This document shows, piece by piece, positions 1 to 9,323 of a stretch of 64,000 nucleotides of DNA. The stretch is from Marinobacter sediminum (GTDB taxonomy: Bacteria > Pseudomonadota > Gammaproteobacteria > Pseudomonadales > Oleiphilaceae). Within the stretch, counting starts at the first letter, position 1, and each line of letters starts with the position of its first letter. The notes beneath the pieces are model-generated. The model did no database searches. It was not told the origin of the DNA and saw only the letters and a program-made list of their open reading frames with translations. The position numbers and the translations under genes were made by a program. The stretch spans positions 803,305 through 867,304 of the forward strand of contig NZ_JAEMQH010000002.1 in assembly GCF_016820575.1 (NCBI RefSeq), in the 5' to 3' direction.

Positions 1-218
1 GGGTGGCGTTCAGCAGGTAATACAACGGAACATCCCTCAGATATGCCATACCGTTGCAGTGTGAGTGCCGTGTGCCGAGCCTGTTCCAGCAATTCCGCAT
101 AGGTCAGCTGATTCCAGATTCCGTTGTCGTTCCATTTCAGTGCAATGCGATCGGAATTTTCTTGAGCAATGTCGATAAATCGGGAAATTATGGAATCCGG
201 GATACAGCTCGCGGTCAT
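1..218 (-). CDS. AMP-dependent acyl ligase, N-terminal fragment
   Basis: This is the first 72 codons of a gene that continues past the left edge. The visible protein begins MTASCIPDSI and carries the N-terminal pattern of the ANL (acyl-CoA synthetase / adenylation) superfamily: a helix with DRIAL, then LTYAELLEQ, then a conserved YGISEGCSVVLP segment. The adenylation core motifs lie outside the window. The ATG at 218 is preferred over another ATG 11 bases upstream, which reads a different frame, because an AGGA lies about 10 bases before it. Exosortase A loci often carry an acyl ligase of this family, and xrtA lies 3 kb away, so this is probably that enzyme. The exact substrate cannot be read from this fragment. 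Confidence 0.7.
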   Translation of the reverse strand, partial: MTASCIPDSIISRFIDIAQENSDRIALKWNDNGIWNQLTYAELLEQARHTALTLQRYGISEGCSVVLPAERH

Positions 219-603
219 AGCAAAACATCCTGTTCAGCAAACAAACCAGCTAACGGCAAAGGGGGGATAAACAAATAAACCTTTATTCCAGGAAGGAATT
301 AGGCTTAAAAGTCCGGGCCACTTACTGCTCCATCGCCTAAATTAAAGATAGCAGCTTCTATTTTTTTTGGGAATCGCTTGCGGCTCCCATTTAATGCTTT
401 ATGAGAACCCGTGCCCGAGCCGTTTCGACCGGAACAGGCTGTTCGTTTTAACACCCTTTGTTTTGTACAAAAGCCGGCTTTTATTTAGAGGGGTGTCGCC
501 TTGAGTTTGTGGTTGGATTTCCTAAACTCAGTAATGCGCCCAAGCAGAATGTGAAGGTGCCCGGAAGGCATCGGCGAAGTAAGTCATAGAAAAGGGAACT
601 CGT
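219..603. other. Intergenic region between divergent genes
   Basis: This 385-base stretch is A/T-rich in its first half and separates the divergent ligase and cupin genes, so it should hold promoters for both. No sigma-54 site with proper GG-N10-GC spacing was seen on either strand. A perfect 14-base palindrome (AAAAGCCGGCTTTT) lies at 469-482. A weak TTGTGG / AGTAAT pair with 17-base spacing lies about 70-95 bases before the gene at 604. No protein-coding frame is convincing here. Confidence 0.4.
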
Positions 604-1458
604 ATGAATCTGTTTGATCTGGCTGGCTCTGATGCGATTCAAACCATCACTTTCCCAGTGGAAAAAGAAGGTCTCGCGCCCTTTATTCAGCGCCGGCAGC
701 CTGTTCTTCTGGATGGGATCAGGGAGATGTTGCCGTTTACCCGCCCCTGGAACTACGAATTCTTTCGGCAAGCCCTCAAATCAATTCGGATACAGCGCAA
801 GTCTGAGGATGGGATTTATCATTATCTTGGGTTCGAGCGTATTCCGATGGCAGATTTTGACCACATCATGGAGACGACCCACAACGGGTACGCGCTTGAA
901 CCATTGAAAGGCCAGGGCGTTTCCGGTGACCTTCCTTCCGAGTTCTCCGTGGCACTGCCTTCATTTATCCCCGAATCAGGGTTTCGTGTTTCAAACCTTT
1001 ACATCGGTCCCGGGGGCAATAAATCGCTGCTGCATTACGACGAAACCCACAGCTTGCTCATGATGCTGGAGGGTAGAAAGCGATTTATTCTGTTTTCCCC
1101 CGATCAGAGTGATTGCATGTATCCCTACAGCCCGTTCAGTCTCAAGGCCCTGTTGGAAAACAGAGTGGTCGACAGCCGGATTGATTGTCAGAACCCCGAT
1201 GTGAAGAGCTTTCCCAAGCTGAATCAGGCGAAAGGTTTGTCGGGTTGGTTGGAGGAGGGGCAGGCGTTGTTTATCCCTGCCGGTACCTGGCACTTCATAG
1301 AGGCGGAGGGTCGAAACGTTTCGGTCAATTACTTCTGGCTGCAGAACAGCCTGAAAGACTGGCTGAATCAACCCCTGCTTGATTTCTGGATCAAGCGCCG
1401 GGCTATCGATCTACTTGATCAACTGCGCAAAGTTAAGCACAAACTCTCCGCTGCCTGA
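604..1458 (+). CDS. Cupin-like (FIH/JmjC-type) Fe(II) dioxygenase domain protein
   Basis: The 284-residue protein looks like a cupin_8 / FIH-type 2-oxoglutarate-dependent oxygenase. The metal triad is visible: H144 and D146 in the LLHYDETH segment and H230 in PAGTWHF. The segment SNLYIGPGG before the triad is typical of the double-stranded beta helix. Such enzymes hydroxylate protein side chains or small molecules; the substrate here is unknown. It starts a plus-strand group with a GNAT-type protein and a formyltransferase next to the exosortase locus, which suggests modification of a surface polymer or peptide, but this is inference. A short AAGGGAAC lies before the ATG. Confidence 0.75.
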   Translation: MNLFDLAGSDAIQTITFPVEKEGLAPFIQRRQPVLLDGIREMLPFTRPWNYEFFRQALKSIRIQRKSEDGIYHYLGFERIPMADFDHIMETTHNGYALEPLKGQGVSGDLPSEFSVALPSFIPESGFRVSNLYIGPGGNKSLLHYDETHSLLMMLEGRKRFILFSPDQSDCMYPYSPFSLKALLENRVVDSRIDCQNPDVKSFPKLNQAKGLSGWLEEGQALFIPAGTWHFIEAEGRNVSVNYFWLQNSLKDWLNQPLLDFWIKRRAIDLLDQLRKVKHKLSAA

Positions 1459-1503
1459 GTAGGCCCGGACTCTAGCCGGTCACCGACAGGAAAAACAAAG
1501 ACT

Positions 1504-2601
1504 GTGGACTTATTCGTTGTCAGAAATGAGGAGGAGTTTGATCGAATTCAGCCCCAATGGGATGCCCTCATCGGAACATTGAGCCCGGCTCCGCTCCCTC
1601 TTACCCATAGCTGGTTGCGATCCTGGTGGAACGCTTTTTCAGATAACCTGAAAATGGAGTTCAGGTGCCTGTATAAAAACAATATCTTGGTGGGAGTGGC
1701 GCCCTTAGTCCGTTCCCGGGAGCGTTTCCGGGGTATCTCAGTGACAATGCTTAAGCTTGCGGCAAACGGCCATAGTCCGTATTCATCTGTTGTCATTGAT
1801 ACGTCACTGACGCCATCAGAGGTAGAAGAGGCGCTCCTGGCGTTAACTCATGTCGCGAGCAATGAGATAGCACTGTTCTTCAAAATTGGTGCCAACGACA
1901 ATCTTGAACGTTTTCTCATGGACCGCTCGAGAAACGGCCATGCGAGGGTAGGGGAAAAGCCTAGCATCCGGACTCCAGTGGTGGAGATAGATCAAAGCTG
2001 GGACGATTTTTATCGTTCAAGGCCGAGAAGCCTGAAAAAAAGCCTCAACAACAAACTTAACCGCTTAAAGAAGGCTGGTGACTTTTCAATAGGGTGCGAA
2101 AAGCTTGTTCATGTTGATCAGCCCCTCATCGATGACTTGGTTGCTGTCTCCGCCCATAGCTGGAAATCCGCTGTCAAAAATGATCTCAGAAGTAACCTGA
2201 AGAGTCGTCGTTTTCTTTTGAATCTGGTGGAGGCCTTCGGCACGTCCGGTGCGCTGAACGCTTGGGTTGCAAGGTCCGGAGGCAAACCCGTGGCTTTTGA
2301 GCTCCATCTGGTGCACGACGAGGTCGTTTACCCTATCCGCGCCGATTATGATCAGGCATTCAAGGCCTTGTCGCCTGGCTCGGTACTGGAGTATTCCGCG
2401 CTGCGAAGCCTGTTCGAGCAAGGCGGGTACACACAGTACTACACCTGTGCCGACGACTACTGGTATCTGAGTAACTGGACGACCAACTATCGAGAGTTCT
2501 GTTCGGTCGAGGTTTTTGGTGACAGCGCAAAGGTGCGGGCACTGTATTGGTTGGAATATTCACTCATTCCACTTATCAAACGGGTAATCAGAACCGGCTA
2601 G
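1504..2601 (+). CDS. GNAT-type acyltransferase (CelD/BcsL or FemAB-like)
   Basis: The 365-residue protein resembles the Acetyltransf_6 / CelD family. It has an N-terminal domain with HSWLRSWW, where these proteins usually place an acceptor-binding fold, and a C-terminal GNAT-like domain from about residue 180 to 320 (RPRSLKKSLNNKLNRLKK, then AWVARSGGKPVAFELHL). Members occur in polysaccharide and exosortase loci; one relative is the FemAB-like protein associated with XrtA, and this could be that or a general CelD homologue. The start is GTG with AGGA about 13 bases upstream. It lies 45 bases after the cupin gene and overlaps no neighbour, so an operon is likely. Confidence 0.7.
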   Translation: MDLFVVRNEEEFDRIQPQWDALIGTLSPAPLPLTHSWLRSWWNAFSDNLKMEFRCLYKNNILVGVAPLVRSRERFRGISVTMLKLAANGHSPYSSVVIDTSLTPSEVEEALLALTHVASNEIALFFKIGANDNLERFLMDRSRNGHARVGEKPSIRTPVVEIDQSWDDFYRSRPRSLKKSLNNKLNRLKKAGDFSIGCEKLVHVDQPLIDDLVAVSAHSWKSAVKNDLRSNLKSRRFLLNLVEAFGTSGALNAWVARSGGKPVAFELHLVHDEVVYPIRADYDQAFKALSPGSVLEYSALRSLFEQGGYTQYYTCADDYWYLSNWTTNYREFCSVEVFGDSAKVRALYWLEYSLIPLIKRVIRTG

Positions 2602-2645
2602 AAGAAACATGGTTTGGAAAATACAGTCATAGGGAGGTGAGCTCA

Positions 2646-3557
2646 GTGCGCACACTGGTCGTGGTCAGTCCGGATAAGTCGGATGTATTTTTTGCTAATC
2701 AGTTGATGAAGTTCTTGAACGTGGTTGGGGTAGTTGTAGAGAATCAGACGCCTGAAAGAGATCGTTCATCGTTGGTTAAAAAAGCCGGCAAGTATCTGGC
2801 CAGCCCAGGAATCTTTATTCAGAAGAGTCTGGATGTGCTGGACCGCACTTTCCTTGAACCACGCCAGGCTTATAACCGCCCTGAGAACGCTCTGGATTTT
2901 GGCGATGAAGGGCGACGCCTTAGAGTTGGAGAGGGTGTTGAAGTGCTGCACACGGAGGGCGTGAACGCTATAAACGCTCCGGAATATCGAAAGTGGATGC
3001 AGAATCTTCGCCCTGATGTTATCGCGGTGTGTGGCGCATCGATCATGAAAGCCGAGCTTCTATCCATTCCGACGCACGGTGTCTTGAACCTTCACGGAGG
3101 CCTGTCTCAATTTTACCGCGGGCTATTCACAACGGACTGGGCCATTCACAACGGTGAGCCTGAGTGCGTGGGTGCGACGGTGCATTTCGTTTCAGAGGGA
3201 GTAGACGACGGTGATGTTGTCTATCAGGGCCGGCCAACGATCAGTGCCGAGGACAATCCGAATACCTTGTATGAGAAAGTGGTGAGATTGGGCGTACAGA
3301 TGATGGTTCAGGCGGTCTCCGATTTGGAGCATCACCAATGCAATTCGGCGTCGCTCACGACGAAAGGTCGTCTGTATTTGAACGATATGTTCACTACCCG
3401 GGCTAAACGTAAAACCTGGCACCAATTGCAGGCTGGCCTGCTACCGAATTACCTTGCCAAGCAAGTCGAGCGAGACCAGCGGGTGGTAACTGCCTTGATC
3501 AACGACTTCTCGGGAAAGAACGACCTGGAAAAGAAGACGATAGCTTCGACACACTAA
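2646..3557 (+). CDS. Formyltransferase-fold protein
   Basis: The 303-residue protein contains a formyl_trans_N domain. The diagnostic segment LNLHGGLSQFYRG carries the conserved Asn and His, and VDDGDVV supplies the conserved Asp of the methionyl-tRNA / sugar formyltransferase active site. The C-terminal tRNA-binding domain of Fmt is absent, so a small molecule or sugar amine is a more likely acceptor, with N10-formyltetrahydrofolate as donor. The GTG at 2646 is chosen because AGGGAGGTGA ends five bases upstream; an earlier ATG at 2547 would overlap the previous gene by 55 bases. The gene converges on xrtA, the two stop codons being one base apart. Confidence 0.72.
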   Translation: MRTLVVVSPDKSDVFFANQLMKFLNVVGVVVENQTPERDRSSLVKKAGKYLASPGIFIQKSLDVLDRTFLEPRQAYNRPENALDFGDEGRRLRVGEGVEVLHTEGVNAINAPEYRKWMQNLRPDVIAVCGASIMKAELLSIPTHGVLNLHGGLSQFYRGLFTTDWAIHNGEPECVGATVHFVSEGVDDGDVVYQGRPTISAEDNPNTLYEKVVRLGVQMMVQAVSDLEHHQCNSASLTTKGRLYLNDMFTTRAKRKTWHQLQAGLLPNYLAKQVERDQRVVTALINDFSGKNDLEKKTIASTH

Positions 3558-3558
3558 G

Positions 3559-5067
3559 CTAATTAACCGTCTGATTAAGAAAACGAGCGAAGGCCGCGCG
3601 TTGCTGTTCACATCCGGTACTCGAGCCGTCCACACAGCGACCGGCCAATGCCCAAAGTGCGCCCCGGCTGTCCCCGGTAATTTTCTTTAATGCTCCGGCG
3701 AGCTTTGCCTCAAGCCTTGAGGCTGTCAGGTGTCCGCCAACGTCGTACCACGACCAAATGATGACCCGCGAATCGTCTTCCGGCGTCCGAATCACCGTCT
3801 CAGCTACCTGGGTAGGTCGAATCGGGTGGGTAGTGGAAAAGGCGCGCTCCGTTACTGAAACCAGTTGCCACTCCGAGTCATCGAACAAGCGATTTTTATA
3901 GAAAATTAACTCCTTGTCCTGAGACTGATTTCTATATCCCGTGATCTGGAGCTGTACCTGTTCCAGGTCTCTCGACACATAGACGCCACCAAGATCAACA
4001 TCGGGATTAGTGAACTGGGGGCTCCAGAAGTTGGCGTGTTTTAGTGGGCCTCGCCACTCTGGCACCTCTTTTACCAGCTCAGGATTCCAAGCCTTGGCAA
4101 TTGCTTCGGTTTTTGCCTGCAGGGCAAGCGGCACCAGCGCTGGCCAGATGACCAGCACGGACGCAGCAGCAGGCCAAGCCAGGGACTTCCGACCAGACCT
4201 CACAGAAGAGGGCTTTCCCGCCTCGGACGGCTTAGTAGATTCGGAGCCGAGCTTGGCCTCAAGCTTTGATGACAAAAAGAACAGTGGAATTAAGGTAAAA
4301 ATAACAAAAATGACCCAGCCAAACAGTTCGTGATCTTTGACCAGGGACGTTTCCATGTTGGTGTAGTGGCCCGCAGCAATGATGCCAAAAACTCTTATCC
4401 AGTTAGCCAGCATTGACAGAAGCCCGGCGGCAAGCACCAGCAGGATCTTTGATCGGATTAAGCGGTAATACAGTTGACCGTAAAACGCGCCTAAAAACAG
4501 TGCCACCATGAGGTACCGAACGCCACTGCAACCGTTCTCGACCAGAAAGGCGCCCACGTCAAGAACGATGAGAAATTCGTTGATCGTGGCTTTAATGTCA
4601 GCGAGTTGTAAAAACAGCGTATTGAAAAACACCGTGATGTGCTGAAGTAACGGAGAGAAGTCGTCCCAGATGGGTACCGCGAAAACCAGCAGTAAAACCG
4701 GCCCAGCCGCTGTCTCCAAAAAACCACGGCCCCAAATAGACCAGCCCCACAGCACGATCAGCACAGGGGTCAACAACAACCGGACGACCCGAATATCCGC
4801 TGCCTGAGCGATGAGCAACGTAACACTGGCTCCAGCAAGCAAAAGCAGTGCAACGGGGGAGCCTGTAACCGTCAGACTTCGTAGCGCGTGCCGCCTCTCA
4901 TAGAGAAGGAACAATACACCGGCCAGAACCAGGTAACCGTGGGTGTAGATGATCGAGTCATACCAGAGGGTGAAGAAGTCCTGCCACTCGGCCCACAGGC
5001 CCAGCAACAGTATGGGTACCAGCACTATCCATCGGAATTGCGCTGACGAATGGGTGAGGGCGCTCAT
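3559..5067 (-). CDS. xrtA: Exosortase A with C-terminal EpsI domain
   Basis: This 502-residue membrane protein is an exosortase, the transpeptidase-like enzyme that processes PEP-CTERM proteins. About eight hydrophobic segments fill the first 265 residues. The catalytic triad is visible as C180 (ENGCSGVRY), R225 (NWIRVFG) and H246 (KDHELFGW). From about residue 290 a soluble EpsI / DUF3485 domain follows, the fused form typical of XrtA. It is the last gene of the minus-strand prsK-prsR-prsT-xrtA series and begins 6 bases after the prsT stop. No PEP-CTERM protein is seen in the window, so its substrates must lie elsewhere. Confidence 0.93.
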   Translation of the reverse strand: MSALTHSSAQFRWIVLVPILLLGLWAEWQDFFTLWYDSIIYTHGYLVLAGVLFLLYERRHALRSLTVTGSPVALLLLAGASVTLLIAQAADIRVVRLLLTPVLIVLWGWSIWGRGFLETAAGPVLLLVFAVPIWDDFSPLLQHITVFFNTLFLQLADIKATINEFLIVLDVGAFLVENGCSGVRYLMVALFLGAFYGQLYYRLIRSKILLVLAAGLLSMLANWIRVFGIIAAGHYTNMETSLVKDHELFGWVIFVIFTLIPLFFLSSKLEAKLGSESTKPSEAGKPSSVRSGRKSLAWPAAASVLVIWPALVPLALQAKTEAIAKAWNPELVKEVPEWRGPLKHANFWSPQFTNPDVDLGGVYVSRDLEQVQLQITGYRNQSQDKELIFYKNRLFDDSEWQLVSVTERAFSTTHPIRPTQVAETVIRTPEDDSRVIIWSWYDVGGHLTASRLEAKLAGALKKITGDSRGALWALAGRCVDGSSTGCEQQRAAFARFLNQTVN

Positions 5068-5073
5068 CGCTTA

Positions 5074-7773
5074 CTAACCCTGAACACCAAACTTCTCCAG
5101 AATGCGTTGCGCAGCCGAGTTCATGCCCACTATGCGGTAGGCTTCGGCCAGATGCCTGGCGATTTCTTCTGAATCGGGCTGAAGTTCGTGGGCCTTTTCG
5201 AGTACGGGAACGCTCGCCCGATGGTTACCGGCCTTAAGCATGATCCAGCCATAGGTATCGGCAATGGCGGCGTTGTCGGGGCTGAGCTCGTAGGCGCGCT
5301 CGGCCAGCTCCACCGCCCGTTCATCACCCGCCTTGTGGTAAAGCCATGCCAGATTGTTTAACACCACGGTATTGTCGGGCATGGCAGCGAGCAAGGTTTC
5401 GTAATTGGCCTGAGCGCGTTGTTCTTGGCCACTGGACTGCTGGAGTAAAGCCAGGTTCAGGCGTAGCTGGAGGTTGTTCGGCGTTGCCTGAAGTTCCTTC
5501 TCCAGGAAGGTGAGAGCCTCCTCCGATTTTCCAGAGCGCTGCAGATTTCTGACATAGCCGGTAATGATCTCAGCATTGGTTTTTTTTGCGAGAGCCTCCC
5601 GGAAGCTTTGTGCGGCTTGTTCATAGTCTGCTTCACGCTCATGAAATGCAGCCTCCAGGAGGTAGGGGCCCGGTGACAGGGGGTGCTGCTTCTTGGTCTC
5701 GTCGAGCAGGGTCGTTGCAGCCTCGGTGTTGCCCGCATCCAAAGCCTGCCTGGCGGCTAAAAGGCTGATGCGCTCATGGTCAGGAAACAGCACCTGTGCT
5801 CGCTTGAGCACAGTGTCGGCATTGTCAGTTTTACCGTTATTACGCAGGTTCGACGTAGCATTGCCATACACGCCTGCCACCAGTTCGGAAGCCGGTGCGG
5901 GCGTCGTTTCGTCGGACCGTTCGAGTAACGAGGCCGTCAACTGATCGGCCACGTCCGTGTTGTTTTCGAGAAGGGCTATTTCCAAAAGTATAAGGCGTGG
6001 TCCCGTGGCATCTGGATGGTCTTCGAGAACGGATCTCATGAACTTCTCAGTGTCTTCCCGCTCCTGCACGGAAAGCAGCCCTTGCAACGCCGCTGCGTTG
6101 TCTGGAGCGAGCCGGACCCCCGCCTGGAACTGTCGTAGCGCCTCGGCTTGGTCATTCTGGATCAGGGCGAGCTGACCTAATGCTACTATCGGCTCAACGG
6201 CTTCTGGAGCCTTGCGTTGTGCGGTCAGAAAGTACTGCCGGGCCTGATCAGGTTCTCCCGCCGTTAGGGCGAGATTGCCCCGAGTGAGCCTGGCCTGGAT
6301 GCTGTCGACATCGTCCTTGACCCAGCGCTCCGCAGCTTCAACGGCCGCTGTCATGTCGTCAGCTCGAGCGTAAACCTGGATTAACACCTGGCGGGCCTGA
6401 TCGAGTTTCGGTGCGTGCTGCCTGACATGACCTGCCTGAGTAATGGCCCTTTGATGTTCGCCGCGTTGGCTGAGATAGCCTGCGTAACGCAGGCGGAGCT
6501 CATGATTGTCCGGATTGATGCTGAGCGCCTTCTCCATCAGCGCTTCACCGGTTTCTGCATCGCCATTTTCCAACGCAGCGATGGCTACAAGGGTAAGAAT
6601 TTCGGGATCGGAATCGCCGTTTTCCAGTTCCGCCAAGGTCGATTGCGCCCCTTGCGGATTTCCCATTTGGAGCAGGGTGGCGGCCAGCATCTTGCTGGCA
6701 ATATCTGAGTCGCCCATGCGGGCAATGGGCTCAAGTAACTGGTGTGCTTCCTCGGGGCGACCTTGACGAAAACGAACCAAACCGAGCATTAGAACGGTCT
6801 GCTCGTGTTGTGGAACCTGGGCCAGGATTTCATTCAGATAGCGCTCTGCCTTGGCCAGATCTTTATTTCGCAAGGCTTCTTCTGCCGCGATCAGGTTGCT
6901 GCGAATTTTTCCGGGGGGAGATTTGGCAAGAATTTCTTCATACACGAACGCTTCAGAGAACTTGCTTTGGGCTCGCAATACATAGATCAGCGCCGAGATG
7001 GTGGTGTATTTCTGTGCAGTCATGACATCGTACTGCCCAATATCCTCTAAAGCTCGGATGTAGGCGTCTTCCGCTTTTTCCCAATCCTCATCGGCGTGAG
7101 CGAGCTGGGCCTTCCACAGCCATAATTCCGCGTTGTCGCGATTCAGCTCTTCTGCTTTTGCAATATGTTGTCGGGCAGCGCTCTGATCCCCTTGCGCAAG
7201 AGCGATCTTGGAAAGGCCAATCAGCGCTTCAACCGAGCCGGAGGCGGTAGAGTTTGCTTGCGCATACGCCGACCGAGCCAGTTCGGGTTTGCCGGCAGCC
7301 AGATGTACATGACCCCGTAGCAAAATAGCTTTGGTTTCAACCGACTCTGAAAGCTGCGACAGTTTGTCCAGTGCGGCCAGCGCCTCGTCGTATTTGGCTT
7401 GCCGAAGCTTTGCTTCCGCAAGGATCAGATGGGCGCGGTTGGTGACGGAGGAGTCGTGCTCCTGACCGGAAGCGGTCTCCATCAAGCGTTTGACCTGTCG
7501 CTCCGCATTAACCGCATCACCCGCCGTGAGCAGGTTGTCAATAATGAGAAAGTACGGCTCGATATTGTTAGGCTGCAGTTCAATGGCGCTTCGGGCTTCC
7601 TGGGTGCTGGCCTTGAGTTCACCCTGTCGCTGATAAAATCGGGATTGGTCCAGATGGCTCCGGTACTGAATGTCTTTCTGGCTCATGTCCTTGTCTTCAC
7701 CGCTACATCCGGCAAGCGCCAGCGTCACGATGAACGGGAGAAGGAAGGTGCGTACTGATACCGCTGATTTCAT
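5074..7773 (-). CDS. prsT: XrtA/PEP-CTERM system TPR-repeat lipoprotein PrsT
   Basis: The 899-residue protein begins with a lipoprotein signal ending in LALAGC, making C23 the lipidated residue. Almost all of the rest is tetratricopeptide repeats with the usual W-L-G-Y-A-P spacing. Size and position next to xrtA match the PrsT family of exosortase A loci, thought to help export or assemble exopolysaccharide or PEP-CTERM proteins at the outer membrane. It lies between prsR and xrtA, 42 bases from prsR and 6 from xrtA. Its exact partner is not known from the sequence. Confidence 0.9.
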   Translation of the reverse strand: MKSAVSVRTFLLPFIVTLALAGCSGEDKDMSQKDIQYRSHLDQSRFYQRQGELKASTQEARSAIELQPNNIEPYFLIIDNLLTAGDAVNAERQVKRLMETASGQEHDSSVTNRAHLILAEAKLRQAKYDEALAALDKLSQLSESVETKAILLRGHVHLAAGKPELARSAYAQANSTASGSVEALIGLSKIALAQGDQSAARQHIAKAEELNRDNAELWLWKAQLAHADEDWEKAEDAYIRALEDIGQYDVMTAQKYTTISALIYVLRAQSKFSEAFVYEEILAKSPPGKIRSNLIAAEEALRNKDLAKAERYLNEILAQVPQHEQTVLMLGLVRFRQGRPEEAHQLLEPIARMGDSDIASKMLAATLLQMGNPQGAQSTLAELENGDSDPEILTLVAIAALENGDAETGEALMEKALSINPDNHELRLRYAGYLSQRGEHQRAITQAGHVRQHAPKLDQARQVLIQVYARADDMTAAVEAAERWVKDDVDSIQARLTRGNLALTAGEPDQARQYFLTAQRKAPEAVEPIVALGQLALIQNDQAEALRQFQAGVRLAPDNAAALQGLLSVQEREDTEKFMRSVLEDHPDATGPRLILLEIALLENNTDVADQLTASLLERSDETTPAPASELVAGVYGNATSNLRNNGKTDNADTVLKRAQVLFPDHERISLLAARQALDAGNTEAATTLLDETKKQHPLSPGPYLLEAAFHEREADYEQAAQSFREALAKKTNAEIITGYVRNLQRSGKSEEALTFLEKELQATPNNLQLRLNLALLQQSSGQEQRAQANYETLLAAMPDNTVVLNNLAWLYHKAGDERAVELAERAYELSPDNAAIADTYGWIMLKAGNHRASVPVLEKAHELQPDSEEIARHLAEAYRIVGMNSAAQRILEKFGVQG

Positions 7774-7815
7774 GGCCCTGGTCCTTTTGGGGTCTTATTA
7801 TAAACGTCCAGATGT

Positions 7816-9189
7816 TCAGGTTTTCGCCGGCTCGGCCGAGGTTTCGATCCGGTATTTGTCGGTCAGGTTGTACAGGGTGGGGCGAGTGACGCCGAGTAGG
7901 CGCGATGTCTGTGCAATATTGAAATTGCAGGTGCGCAGCGCCTGTACGATCGCATGACGTTCCGCGTTTTCACGTACCTGTCTTAAATTGAGCTGATGAT
8001 CCTGGGCGGTATGTTCGCTCGGCAGTTCCAGATCTTCGGCGGTCACCCGCTTGCCATCCGCCATAATGGTGGCCCGTTTGATCTTGTTGATCATCTCGCG
8101 AACGTTGCCGGGCCAGGCATAGCTGTTGATGGCATCTACGGCGTCCTCCGAGAAGCAAAGGCCCGGGCGCTCCATTTGTTTGCCCAGACTTTTTAGCAAA
8201 GACTGGGCAATTACCGCTGCATCGCCCTCGCGCTCCCGAACGGCAGGGACTTCCAGGGTGATTTCGCTGATTCTGTAATACAGGTCTTCGCGGAAATCCC
8301 CGCTGTCGATCAGCGATTTGACGTCCCGGTGTGTGGCACAAACCACCCGCACGTCCACAGGAATCGGCTGCACAGAACCAACCCGGTCAACCAGGCGCTC
8401 CTGGAGGAACCGCAGGAGCTTGGCCTGAAGCGCCATCGGCATGTCGCCAATTTCGTCCAAGAAAAGGGTGCCACCGTTAGCGCTCTCGATTTTGCCTTTC
8501 TTGGAATGCGTGGCGCCGGTGAAGGAGCCCTTTTCAAACCCGAACAGTTCGCTTTCAAGCAGGTTTTCGGGAATGGCGGCACAGTTGATAGCAGCGAAAG
8601 GCTTTTGTCCACGCTGGCTCAGGTCATGAATGGCGCGTGCCAGCAGTTCTTTGCCAGTCCCGGTCTCGCCGGTGATCAGTGTGGTGACGTCGGTGGGAGC
8701 GACTTTTTCAAGAGTGCGACAAATGGCGAGCATTTGAGGACTGGCGGCCACAATGCCCTTGATGTTGGTGCCATTGCGATGACTGGTCAGATCCTGGTTT
8801 TCTCGTTCAAGTTCAGCAAGCCGAAACGCTCGGTGAACCACAAAGGTAAGAATGTCGGCATCCAGGGGCTTCTGGTAAAAATCGCAGGCGCCCATGCCAA
8901 TCGCTTTGACTGCGTTTTCCTTGTCTTCGCGACCGGTTACAACGATGACTTTGGTCATCGGAGCCAGGCGCAAAATCTCTTCGAGCAATGCGAAGCCTGC
9001 GGTGGCCCCGCCCGGATCGGGGGGGAGCCCAAGATCGAGGGTTACCACATCGGGTTCCGAGCGACGCAGTGCCGCCAGCGCCGACTCCCGGTCGGAGGCG
9101 ACCGTGATATCCAGCTCCTCGCTGAAACACCAGCGCATTTGGCTCTGCAAGCCTGGATCATCCTCTACGATTAAGAGTCGTCTAGTCAC
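7816..9189 (-). CDS. prsR: PEP-CTERM-box sigma-54-dependent response regulator PrsR
   Basis: The 457-residue NtrC-type regulator has three parts. A receiver domain with phospho-acceptor D52 occupies residues 1-120. An AAA+ domain carries Walker A GETGTGKE at 174-181, the sigma-54 contact loop as GSFTGA at 221-226, and Walker B at about 239-249. A Fis-type helix-turn-helix lies near the C-terminus (about 410-449). The family controls PEP-CTERM protein genes through RpoN. PrsK, encoded just upstream, is its expected kinase. I found no clear -24/-12 promoter in the gaps examined, so targets probably lie outside the window. Confidence 0.92.
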   Translation of the reverse strand: MTRRLLIVEDDPGLQSQMRWCFSEELDITVASDRESALAALRRSEPDVVTLDLGLPPDPGGATAGFALLEEILRLAPMTKVIVVTGREDKENAVKAIGMGACDFYQKPLDADILTFVVHRAFRLAELERENQDLTSHRNGTNIKGIVAASPQMLAICRTLEKVAPTDVTTLITGETGTGKELLARAIHDLSQRGQKPFAAINCAAIPENLLESELFGFEKGSFTGATHSKKGKIESANGGTLFLDEIGDMPMALQAKLLRFLQERLVDRVGSVQPIPVDVRVVCATHRDVKSLIDSGDFREDLYYRISEITLEVPAVREREGDAAVIAQSLLKSLGKQMERPGLCFSEDAVDAINSYAWPGNVREMINKIKRATIMADGKRVTAEDLELPSEHTAQDHQLNLRQVRENAERHAIVQALRTCNFNIAQTSRLLGVTRPTLYNLTDKYRIETSAEPAKT

Positions 9190-9323
9190 GCCAGAAACAA
9201 TTCCCTTGTTTATCTACCCTGTGAAAATAGCGACGCCTTATTCCGTTGGCATCCTGTGCTTAATTTTTAACTGAACATTGACGCTTTGCAACGTAAAGTC
9301 CAAATGTTAATGCGAAACGCCTA

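Noticed and set aside
219..603. Sigma-54 promoter for PrsR control
   Set aside because: Candidates such as TGGCCCG on the minus strand lack the downstream GC at the right spacing.
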